From: a bacterium
GTDB lineage: Bacteria; Desulfobacterota; Desulfocorpusculales; Desulfocorpusculum
Reading direction: 5' to 3'
DNA length: 64,000 nt
Assembly (NCBI GenBank): GCA_037481695.1
Contig: JBBFLE010000004.1
Coordinates: 222,724 to 286,723, forward strand
The notes beneath the pieces were generated by a model that saw nothing but the letters and a program-made list of their open reading frames with translations, was not told where the DNA came from and made no database searches. Of the stretch, positions 33,565 through 40,875 are shown one piece after another. Within the stretch, counting starts at the first letter, position 1; each line of letters starts with the position of its first letter. Position numbers and translations under genes: made by a program.

Positions 33565-34044
33565 ATCAAAAGCCTCCAGGATTCTCCCTTCCCAGCCCCT
33601 ACGCAAAGACACTGGCAAGCCATTGTAACATCCAGGCTCCCAAGGCCCAAGCCGCCAAAGCACACCACAAGGAAGCCCCAGGGTCCTCACACACCCATGG
33701 AGGATCGTAAAGGCTCTGTAAGCCAAGAAATTGGATCACCTTGGGAAAGACCAGAGATTATTCCCGAGCTTCTCCAAATCAGGGAGCCCAAACCACCTCT
33801 TGGCTTGAGCCAAGACTATCTGGATAGGCCACCTGTTGGGGTCATGCCCTGGCTGGGAAACTTCCCCCGGCTCGGTGATGCTGCGGGGGCGGTTTCCCCA
33901 GGCCATGGGTTACTTTGCCCACATTTCAGCATGGACCAACTAAGGAATCCACGGCTAGAATCAGGCTGCTTTTGAACATAAACAAGCTCCTCCCAGGATA
34001 TGGTAAGCTCAGGCCATTATTCACTGATCTTGAATAGATGCAGG
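33565..34044. other. 480-bp gene-free region with a large hairpin
   Basis: No coding sequence is supported between the cytochrome stop and the MaoC start. The most notable element is a long imperfect hairpin at 33855-33898 described separately. Confidence 0.4.
33855..33898. repeat. long GC-rich inverted repeat
   Basis: GGGAAAC-TT-CCCCC (33855-33868) pairs with GGGGG-CG-GTTTCCC (33885-33898) across a 16-nt loop. It can extend with CCTG/CAGG outside. The opposed 2-nt internal loops make it look like structured RNA rather than a terminator, as no T-tract follows on either strand. Confidence 0.5.
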
Positions 34045-34506
34045 CTAATATGCCAGTTTCATGGCCTCAAGCTCCTCCTTGGAGATCTCGGACCACCGCT
34101 TGAGGCTCCAGTTACCCACCCATCCCTTGAAAACAGAAAGATTTTTCTGTCGTTCTTCTTCTGTCTGACCCAGGTACACATACATGTTGCCGGGCTTCCC
34201 ATCCTTGGTATTCTTCCCGTCGTCTAGTCTTCTCATGAGGGCACCTGTGTCCGGCCATCCTACGAAAAATATCAGATGGGTATAAGTGTCCATCCGCGGC
34301 CCCTTCTGTTGTCGAACATGTCTTTCTTTCTGGGCCTTGAACTCGGGATACTCTGGTGCATCAGCACCGTGGCAGGCCATGCATCTGGCATCAAAGATGG
34401 GCTTCACCCTTTCCTTGTACCTTATTTCCTCAGCATGCCCCAACGATACCCCAAGAACAAAGGCTAGGAAAACCAACGTGGAAAAGCTCTTCCATCTCTC
34501 AGTCAT
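34045..34506 (-). CDS. periplasmic c-type cytochrome
   Basis: About 153 aa. Signal peptide FSTLVFLAFVLGVSLGHA (residues 7-25) and one heme c site CMACH (Cys42, Cys45, His46). The remainder contains no second CxxCH and is rich in charged residues (TEEERQKNLSVFKGWVGNW). AAAGGAGG precedes the ATG at 34506. It is probably read with the beta-barrel gene upstream, 112 bp away. An electron-transfer role in the periplasm is likely; its partners are unknown. Confidence 0.85.
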   Translation of the reverse strand: MTERWKSFSTLVFLAFVLGVSLGHAEEIRYKERVKPIFDARCMACHGADAPEYPEFKAQKERHVRQQKGPRMDTYTHLIFFVGWPDTGALMRRLDDGKNTKDGKPGNMYVYLGQTEEERQKNLSVFKGWVGNWSLKRWSEISKEELEAMKLAY

Positions 34507-34618
34507 CTCATGAACCTCCTTTGGGTGGGTCTTGCTCCAGGTCTGGCAATCTGGTGGGATGCCCATTTCCCATGACCATGAAAAGCTTTGCAGGGTGTTT
34601 TACGGATTTCCCCATTTC

Positions 34619-35437
34619 TCAGAACCTCCACGCTACGCCCGCCAGGATAGAGTAGTCAGGCTCAGATCTTGTGAGCCCTGCTTTCAGACCCACATCCAGG
34701 TCTAGGTTATCGGTCAAGGAACATACGAAACCTCCCAGGATGAAGGCTGGCAAAGTAGCCGAATCCTTGGAGGAGTTGCGCTCCACCCCGATATTGGCCA
34801 CGGCTTTGAGCTCTTTGAGGATCTCTACCTCAGAGGCTATGGAGGCATGCCAGAGATCCGTTCTCTCATCGAGGCGGTTCTCATTTCTCATGTACCCGAG
34901 ATTGAGGTGAAAGGCCAGGGGTTCCATCTCCTTGGTCAGGATGAAAAACAAGGACGGGGAGATCCTGCCTGAACCCAAGCCCTTATCCCTGTCCCCCGTT
35001 GGGACTGTGATGCCGGGCTTGAGCGCCAAACTCCACCCCGAGTGCTCCAAGAACCGCCATTTCACTTCCAGGGCCACATCCGAGATCCCGGCCTCTGTGT
35101 TCCTGGAGCCGCGCTCCTTGGTGCTCACATGTTGATAGGGTACACCTGCTACAAGATCCACATCATCCATGACACCATAGCTGATGATAGTTTCCAGCTC
35201 GAAGCTCTTCTCAGTGACCCCGCCTTGGCGATGGTGGCTATACTGGGAATTGGCCTCTATCTGGAACTTCCCCTCCCCCTGGGTGCCCGTATCGTCGGTA
35301 ATCAGCGGATGGGCAGCAAATGCAGGCACGCAAAGGAGCATCACAAGAGCCTGGCCCAGAACAAACCCCCCTGTGCCCTGGCAAAGCCGTGAACCAACCA
35401 TGGGACAGACACACCTTCTCTCTCCAAACAGCCTCAT
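34619..35437 (-). CDS. outer-membrane beta-barrel, 'MetA-pathway of phenol degradation' transporter-like family
   Basis: About 272 aa. Signal peptide ending near CVPAFAAHPL, then HPLITDDTGTQGEGKFQIE, the standard opening of this beta-barrel family, followed by alternating strands (GVMDDVDLVAGVPY, SGWSLALKPGITVPTGD) and a terminal aromatic residue (GVAWRF), as needed for outer-membrane insertion. The name of the family reflects one early gene cluster and is weak evidence for phenol transport. AGGAGG lies 7 nt before the ATG at 35437. Confidence 0.82.
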   Translation of the reverse strand: MRLFGERRCVCPMVGSRLCQGTGGFVLGQALVMLLCVPAFAAHPLITDDTGTQGEGKFQIEANSQYSHHRQGGVTEKSFELETIISYGVMDDVDLVAGVPYQHVSTKERGSRNTEAGISDVALEVKWRFLEHSGWSLALKPGITVPTGDRDKGLGSGRISPSLFFILTKEMEPLAFHLNLGYMRNENRLDERTDLWHASIASEVEILKELKAVANIGVERNSSKDSATLPAFILGGFVCSLTDNLDLDVGLKAGLTRSEPDYSILAGVAWRF

Positions 35438-35788
35438 TCTCAGCCTCCTGAAAAAAATTTCCTGAACCCTGATCATTCCCCAGAATCCATAAATGCTGGG
35501 GACCGTGCCCCCGGGCCCCGGTTACCTTTACCTGCTTTTCAGGCCTTCACCGGAAAAGGACCCCACAGGGAAGACCAGGCTGCATTGGAACATTATTCAG
35601 TTAAAATCACCATATGGTGAACTCTGCCCGCCTTACCCCATCACCCCGGCAATCTTGGAAATTTTGGGGGCCCGGAATGTAATTAAGACCCTGAGATCAA
35701 CTGCCAAAACCTAAGCCACTTCTTGTAATGATTTCCAAGTCCGCTCATGCAGCCAAAAACCGAGATGCAAAACGGCTGCTTCTTCCCT
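35438..35788. other. 351-bp gene-free region with palindrome
   Basis: No coding sequence is supported between the feoA stop and the beta-barrel start. A perfect 14-bp palindrome TCACCATATGGTGA is present at 35608-35621, about 170 bp upstream of the beta-barrel ATG, and may be an operator. Confidence 0.4.
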
Positions 35789-36088
35789 TCAGCTTTTCTT
35801 CAGACACACATAGATCCCCTCTGCCATCTGGCCGTCTATGGCGAACTGGCTTTCCCCAACCTTGAATACATAAGAGGGGAACTTCTGAATAAGGGTGACC
35901 AGGAGCCCTGGCAGGGCGCCCATGGCCATGAGCTTGTGAAGCCGTGTCTCGTCATGGATGGCTAGGTAGGCTATGGTCCCTTTTTCGCCAGCGTTTAGTT
36001 CTTTGAGCGGTAGAATGACCTGTCCCTCCTCCAGGATACCCACGCACATGGCATCTAGGATCTCCTCGGATCGCTCGGTGAGTTTCAT
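35789..36088 (-). CDS. feoA: FeoA-domain protein
   Basis: About 99 aa. The C-terminal 75 residues form the SH3-like FeoA domain (KELNAGEKGTIAYL, then LMAMGALPGLLVTLIQ and SQFAIDGQMAEGIYV), preceded by a short helical segment. FeoA interacts with FeoB in ferrous iron uptake. The ATG at 36088 has GGAGGAAGAA in front and overlaps the zinc-ribbon stop as ATGA; the longer frame to 36103 would lack a site. Final gene of the feo operon. Confidence 0.88.
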   Translation of the reverse strand: MKLTERSEEILDAMCVGILEEGQVILPLKELNAGEKGTIAYLAIHDETRLHKLMAMGALPGLLVTLIQKFPSYVFKVGESQFAIDGQMAEGIYVCLKKS

Positions 36089-36258
36089 TTCTTCTTCCTC
36101 CATGAGTTAAAACGCTTGATCCAATTGGGCTCTCGGGGAATCTCGTACCCGCAGTGGGGACAACAGAGCATCTGACAACCGCTGGTGAGAAAACAATTGG
36201 CGCATCCCTTCCGGGCCTCTTGTTCATCAAACTCCTTTGCGCAAAATGGGCATTTCAT
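36085..36258 (-). CDS. small cysteine-rich zinc-ribbon protein in feo operon
   Basis: 57 aa. Begins MKCPFCAKEFDEQEARKG and has paired cysteines at 3/6, 19/22, 28, 32/33 and 36 (CPHCGYEIP). It overlaps feoB by ATGA (36255-36258) and feoA by ATGA (36085-36088), so all three are translationally coupled. Probably an accessory metal-binding factor for FeoAB. Too short for most gene finders. Confidence 0.85.
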   Translation of the reverse strand: MKCPFCAKEFDEQEARKGCANCFLTSGCQMLCCPHCGYEIPREPNWIKRFNSWRKKK

Positions 36259-38270
36259 AGGCCCACCCCCAGGGATCTCAAAATCAGGTTGACCGCGTAT
36301 CCTGTCCCAAAAGAGAAGAAAAGGATGAAGAGAGAAAGCCCTATCCCCACTCGGGCCCCCCTTTCCTTGACGTTCATGAGGAACTGGGCAACGCAAGGGA
36401 CAAAAAGGGTGAGGGTGACTGCGGCCACCACCAGTTGCACATCCCCCAGGAGACCCGCCTGCTTCATGTCGTAGAATCCGGCAGCCCCGTAATCCCTTCT
36501 GAAGAAGCCGAAGAGAAAGGCCACGGCTGCCTGATCTGGCAGACCCAGCAGTCTGACCGGATGCTCCAGGGCGCTCACCAACAGGCCGAAAAGCCCCGTG
36601 ATCTGGCCTATCCAGATGAAAACGCTGGCAAGGATGAACATGGGGAAGATCTCCCTGAAGTACCAATGCACACGGCTGTATGTCTTTACCAGCACATTGC
36701 TGGCCCTCGGGAGGCGCAAAGGTGGAATTTCCATGTAAAAGCAACTCCTCTCTCCGGGCATGACCTTGCTGGAGAGAAACCCGACCAAAAGAAAAACGAA
36801 GGAGATCACCCCAAGCCATATCCCTAGTCCCACAGCACTGCCCTCGAAGAGGGCCAGGATGACTCCAAGTTGAGCCGAACATGGCACAGCAAGGGCCAAC
36901 AAGAGGGTGGCGATCAGCCGCTCCCTCAAAGTGGGAAGAGTTCTTGTCACCATGGTGGCCATGGTATCACAACCCAGGCCCAGGACCATGGGAATCACGG
37001 CCCTGCCCGTAAGCCCCATGGTTTTGAAGACGCGATCCACGAGCAGAGACAGCCTGGGCAAGTAACCTGTGTCCTCCAGCAGGGAGAATACGAGAAAGAA
37101 GGTGGCCACGATGGGCAGGATCAGGGCAACGGCGTACCGGACCCCAAGGGTGATCACCCCGTATTCCCCGACCAGGAGATCCTGAAGGGGTCTCCACGGC
37201 AGGACCGACCTCACAAGCTCCGTGATCCATGGGTTGATGGTCTCCTCGAAAAAGGTGCCTTCCAGGAAATCCACCAGCACGCCAGCACCAAAATCCCCCA
37301 CGAACCAGTAGACCCCGTAATAGAGTATTGCGAGGAGAATGGGTATCCCTGTCCAGGGCGAGATCATCCTGCGGCTGAGCCACTCCACCCAATCCTGCCC
37401 CGCGCCTTGGAAGATCCGTGTGGCTTCACGGACTAGCTGCGAGGCCAGCCGCTGTCTTTGCAGGGCCAGTTCGTACGAGATGGGATGGGCAAAGCGCCTC
37501 TTTGCGTCCTCCACCAGGGAGACGATTCGGGAGAAGTCTCCCTCCTTCTCGCCCACAAGGGCCGCGGCCTCAGGGTCTCCTTGGAGGAGCAGGGCGGCTA
37601 GACTCCTTTTGGACACCGGATAATCTGCCTCCAGGAGAGCCTCTAGATTACCAAGCAGTTCCTCGATGGGTCCCTCATAGCTCAGGTGAAGATGATGCGC
37701 AACCTCTGCAGCCTCAAGGATCTCCTTTTTCAGCTCACTTATGCCCCGGCCTGTGGTGGAGACTGTGGCGATGACCGGAATTCCCAAGCTCTTTCTCAGC
37801 TTCGAAATGTCGAAGCTGATACCAAGCCTCTCGGCCTCGTCCATGATGTTGAGGATTAGGATCAGAGGAAGCCCTGTCTCGAGGAGCTGGAGTGTGAGCG
37901 GGAGCATACGTTCCAGATTCTTGGCATCCACTACGTGGAGTATGAGATCAGGGGTTTGCTGGAGAAGGATCGATCTGGTAACTTTCTCCTCCTCGGTGAT
38001 GGGGAGCAAAGAGTATATGCCAGGAGTGTCCACAACCTCAAAGTCCTGCTCTCCGATGGTGCCTCTGGCCTTGTACACATCAACTGTGGTGCCGGGATAG
38101 TTGGAAACTGTCACGTAGGTTGCCGTGAGCTTGTGAAATAGGACGCTCTTACCCACGTTGGGGCTGCCCACGAGGGCTATTCTCCTTTTTCCCTTGACCA
38201 GCAAAGGACTTTGCTCCAAAGAGCGCACCCTTCGGTACAATCTCCCCAGTATTTGAACAGCTGAGCCCAT
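36255..38270 (-). CDS. feoB: ferrous iron transporter FeoB
   Basis: 671 aa. An N-terminal G domain (GSPNVGKSVLFHKL, NYPGTTVDV, DTPGIYSLLP, NIMDEAERLG) is followed by gate domains and about eight membrane helices (GVRYAVALILPIVATFFLVFSLLEDTG, then ACPVPCSAQLG-type LAVPCSAQLG). It imports ferrous iron across the inner membrane, driven by nucleotide. An AAGGAGAATCACC site precedes the ATG. A Fur-type regulator gene lies 56 bp upstream and a palindrome is present between them. Confidence 0.95.
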   Translation of the reverse strand: MGSAVQILGRLYRRVRSLEQSPLLVKGKRRIALVGSPNVGKSVLFHKLTATYVTVSNYPGTTVDVYKARGTIGEQDFEVVDTPGIYSLLPITEEEKVTRSILLQQTPDLILHVVDAKNLERMLPLTLQLLETGLPLILILNIMDEAERLGISFDISKLRKSLGIPVIATVSTTGRGISELKKEILEAAEVAHHLHLSYEGPIEELLGNLEALLEADYPVSKRSLAALLLQGDPEAAALVGEKEGDFSRIVSLVEDAKRRFAHPISYELALQRQRLASQLVREATRIFQGAGQDWVEWLSRRMISPWTGIPILLAILYYGVYWFVGDFGAGVLVDFLEGTFFEETINPWITELVRSVLPWRPLQDLLVGEYGVITLGVRYAVALILPIVATFFLVFSLLEDTGYLPRLSLLVDRVFKTMGLTGRAVIPMVLGLGCDTMATMVTRTLPTLRERLIATLLLALAVPCSAQLGVILALFEGSAVGLGIWLGVISFVFLLVGFLSSKVMPGERSCFYMEIPPLRLPRASNVLVKTYSRVHWYFREIFPMFILASVFIWIGQITGLFGLLVSALEHPVRLLGLPDQAAVAFLFGFFRRDYGAAGFYDMKQAGLLGDVQLVVAAVTLTLFVPCVAQFLMNVKERGARVGIGLSLFILFFSFGTGYAVNLILRSLGVGL

Positions 38271-38289
38271 GGTGATTCTCCTTTTTAGT

Positions 38290-38304
38290 TATTGAGACGC
38301 AATA
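38290..38304. promoter_or_regulatory. inverted repeat upstream of feoB, possible Fur-type operator
   Basis: TATTG-agacg-CAATA 20 bp upstream of the feoB ATG. The core TTGAGACGCAA recurs almost unchanged upstream of the PurF-like gene at 40546-40556. The classic E. coli iron box is not apparent. Confidence 0.35.
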
Positions 38305-38326
38305 TCATTTATTGTTCAAAAAAAAT

Positions 38327-38755
38327 TCACTTGCACTTTTCGCAGTATCCATAGATCTCCACCAGCACCTTCTCAGGTCGAAACCTGTTCTGCTGGCAGA
38401 TCCGTTCCTCTATTTCCTTCATGGCTTGGTCCTCGAACTCGATGATCTTCCCGCACACCAGACAGATAAGGTGATCATGATGGCTTTCCCCGTGCACATG
38501 CTCGTAGTGAAGGTGTTTCTCTCCGTGGATTACCTCCCGGATGAACCCTGCCTTGACAAGAAGCGGAAGGGTCCGATATACCGTGGCCTTGGATACTCGA
38601 CTGCCCTTTTTCCTGAGACGGTAAGCCAGCTCGTCTGCCTCGAAATGGCCTTCCAGTGCCAGCGCCTCCTTCAAGACCTCTTCCCTCTCAGGCGTCCACC
38701 TGAAGCCTTGTTCTTTAAGATAGAGGCGAAGGGACTTCTTCTGGGGCAAACTCAT
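38327..38755 (-). CDS. Fur family metalloregulator
   Basis: 142 aa with a winged helix (SKATVYRTLPLLVKAGFI recognition region, residues 54-71) and the dimer/metal domain HVHGESHHDHLICLVCGKI plus a C-terminal CEKC, providing histidine ligands and two CxxC zinc pairs. Divalent-metal repressor; its position just upstream of feoB points to iron. Strong own promoter with an overlapping palindrome, so autoregulation is likely. Confidence 0.94.
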   Translation of the reverse strand: MSLPQKKSLRLYLKEQGFRWTPEREEVLKEALALEGHFEADELAYRLRKKGSRVSKATVYRTLPLLVKAGFIREVIHGEKHLHYEHVHGESHHDHLICLVCGKIIEFEDQAMKEIEERICQQNRFRPEKVLVEIYGYCEKCK

Positions 38756-38768
38756 CTCTGAAATACCT

Positions 38769-38782
38769 GTCGCAATTGCGAC
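38769..38782. promoter_or_regulatory. perfect palindrome at the fur promoter
   Basis: GTCGCAATTGCGAC, a 14-bp perfect palindrome immediately downstream of the predicted transcription start, so a bound repressor would block initiation. TTGCGAC half-sites resemble those at the feoB repeat. Confidence 0.5.
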
Positions 38783-38792
38783 TCGCTCGCAG

Positions 38793-38820
38793 TTTATAAC
38801 AGGCTCTATTTTCTTGTCAA
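38793..38820 (-). promoter_or_regulatory. promoter of the Fur-family gene
   Basis: Consensus TTGACA (38815-38820), 16-bp spacer and TATAAA (38793-38798) on the minus strand. The predicted start is about 30 nt upstream of the ATG at 38755. Confidence 0.75.
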
Positions 38821-39120
38821 GCTTTTTTTACCTTGGGAGCTTCCCTGGCTAAGCTTGCTCTTGGCTCTTCGCGGCACGTAATCAAAGAATTGGACTGGCT
38901 ACTCTTGTAAACCCCAAGCTTCTCATCTGAGCCTACCTAGACCAGGCATTGATCCTTAAGAGCCCTTTGCTTCTCAGGCCATGTTTTCTCCAGAGATCCC
39001 CAAGCTGACCCTAGATATGGTTGCCCACGGCCCCAGGAACTTGACCCAGATGACAGGATCAACCCCTTGGCGGCCCAACATGAGAGGGAAAACACACTTC
39101 CGGTCTTTATGTCCTGCCCG

Positions 39121-40524
39121 TCATCCCCAGGAGGATCCGTCCCAGCAGTGGGTGCAAAGCCGCTCTTTGGGAAGACCTATGGCCTCCACCAGATCTTCCA
39201 GCCTCTGGTACCTAAGGGATGTGAGCCCCAGTCTTTTTCGGATCCGCTCCACCATGGCCATATGGAGTTCTGATTCTGGATCAGCGAATTGGGCCAGGTT
39301 TTCCTCTGCTTGCCCTTGGAGCTCGAATATGGCTTTTCTTGCCGCCAAATCCAGCTGAGATCTGGACCTGGAGAAATTAAGATATGGGCAGGTATAGACC
39401 AGTGGGGGACAGGCTGGTCTCATGTGCACCTCTTTGGCCCCACGGTCGAAGAGCCTCTGAATGGTGTCCTTGAGTTGAGTCCCTCTCACTATGGAATCCT
39501 CGCAAAAGAGTATGCGGCGCCCCGCTATGATGTCATCTATCGGTATTAGCTTCATCCTGGCCACAAGGTCTCTCTGTTCCTGATCTTGGGGCATGAAGCT
39601 GCGGGGCCAGGTGGGCGTGTACTTCACGAAGGGTCTCCTGTACGGAATACCTGCAAATGAGGCATAGCCCAGGGCATGGCCAGTACCCGAGTCAGGGATC
39701 CCGGCCACCATGTCCACCTCCACCTTGTCTCTCCGGGCCAGGGCCTCACCACAGCGGTTGCGCACCACCTCCACGTTGATGCCCTCGTAGCTGGAGGCAG
39801 GATATCCGTAATAGACCCACAGGAAGGCGCATATCTGCATGGCTTCCAGGGGAGATCTGACCTGGTGCACCCCTTCTGCTGTGATCAGCACCACCTCCCC
39901 AGGACCCAAGTACCTGGTGACCCGATAACCCAGGTTCGCAAACGCGCACGTCTCCATGCTGGCAGAACACGCACCAGGCTTCTCTGCCAAGACTATCGGC
40001 GTTCGTCCCAGCCTGTCTCGGGCTGCATAAATGCCTTCTTGGGTGAGAATGAGCATGCTGCAGGAACCTTCTATGGCCTCCTGCGCCATCTGGATTCCTT
40101 CGGCAAAGCTCGCGCCGCGGTCGATGAGGCTTGCCACGACCTCCGTGGGGTTCACCTCCCCCAGAACCATCTCCGAGAAATGCATCCGTTTTCCGAAGGC
40201 ATCCCTGGCCAGGCTCTTCAAGTTTCTGATAAGACCCACAGTGACTATGGCATAGGTGCCCAGATGAGAGCCTATGATAAGGGGCTGATCCTCGTAATCA
40301 CTGATCACCCCGATGCCCATCCTACCCCTCATCTTGCCCAGGTCTTGTTGGAACTTTGATCGAAACTGGTCGTTCTCTATGTTGTGGATGAATCGCGTGA
40401 AGCCTCGGGTATCCAGTGTGGCCATCCCACCTCGACGGGTGCCCAGGTGGGAGTGATAATCAGTGCCGAAGAAAAGATCAGAAACACAATCCTCCACAGA
40501 TGCCACGGCGAAAAAACCACCCAT
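39121..40524 (-). CDS. PurF-family amidophosphoribosyltransferase-like protein lacking N-terminal Cys
   Basis: About 467 aa. The glutaminase-type N-domain (TDYHSHLGTRRGGMAT, DEDSILT-type GSCSMLILTQEGIYAARDRLGRTPI) and PRTase domain with PRPP loop CEDSIVRGTQ near residue 341 are clear. Classical PurF starts M-C-G and uses that cysteine as nucleophile; here the start is MGGFFAVASVEDC, with glycine at that place and the first cysteine at residue 13. The variant may use ammonia or a different nucleophile, or act as a separate enzyme. GGAGG precedes the ATG at 40524. The ORF to 40599 has no further homology. Confidence 0.85.
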   Translation of the reverse strand: MGGFFAVASVEDCVSDLFFGTDYHSHLGTRRGGMATLDTRGFTRFIHNIENDQFRSKFQQDLGKMRGRMGIGVISDYEDQPLIIGSHLGTYAIVTVGLIRNLKSLARDAFGKRMHFSEMVLGEVNPTEVVASLIDRGASFAEGIQMAQEAIEGSCSMLILTQEGIYAARDRLGRTPIVLAEKPGACSASMETCAFANLGYRVTRYLGPGEVVLITAEGVHQVRSPLEAMQICAFLWVYYGYPASSYEGINVEVVRNRCGEALARRDKVEVDMVAGIPDSGTGHALGYASFAGIPYRRPFVKYTPTWPRSFMPQDQEQRDLVARMKLIPIDDIIAGRRILFCEDSIVRGTQLKDTIQRLFDRGAKEVHMRPACPPLVYTCPYLNFSRSRSQLDLAARKAIFELQGQAEENLAQFADPESELHMAMVERIRKRLGLTSLRYQRLEDLVEAIGLPKERLCTHCWDGSSWG

Positions 40525-40793
40525 TTTTATCCTCCACAACCATTGTCGAGACGCAAATCGAAGTTGAAAGATGATACACAGGAGCCACCTCTCGGGCAAC
40601 AGTCACTGCACAATCCCCCTGTCTTAGAATTTTTTTCGCTGGTTGCAAGAAGCGCCACCCCTTAGAAACTAAAGCATGCCTCCACGAGCCCAATTTCCCA
40701 AGCACTCATTACTTACCAGAACCAAGGCAGTAGTCCACAGAGCAATTCTTGAGCAAAGAGAAAAAATCTTTGGATAAGGACAATTTTATTCCA

Positions 40794-40822
40794 TTGACTT
40801 TGATGCCATTTGAGCCTTAACT
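40794..40822 (+). promoter_or_regulatory. candidate promoter of the WD40-caspase gene
   Basis: TTGACT (40794-40799), 17-bp spacer, TTAACT (40817-40822). Start near 40829, about 47 nt before the ATG at 40876. Confidence 0.4.
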
Positions 40823-40875
40823 TCTTTTTATCAGTTAAAAAATCAACTCCTTTTTCAGGCTGCCAGGAGGTCACC

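Noticed and set aside
36085..36882. Long minus-strand frame of 265 codons overlapping feoB
   Set aside because: Only its last 57 codons form a real gene; the rest is a shadow of feoB in another frame.
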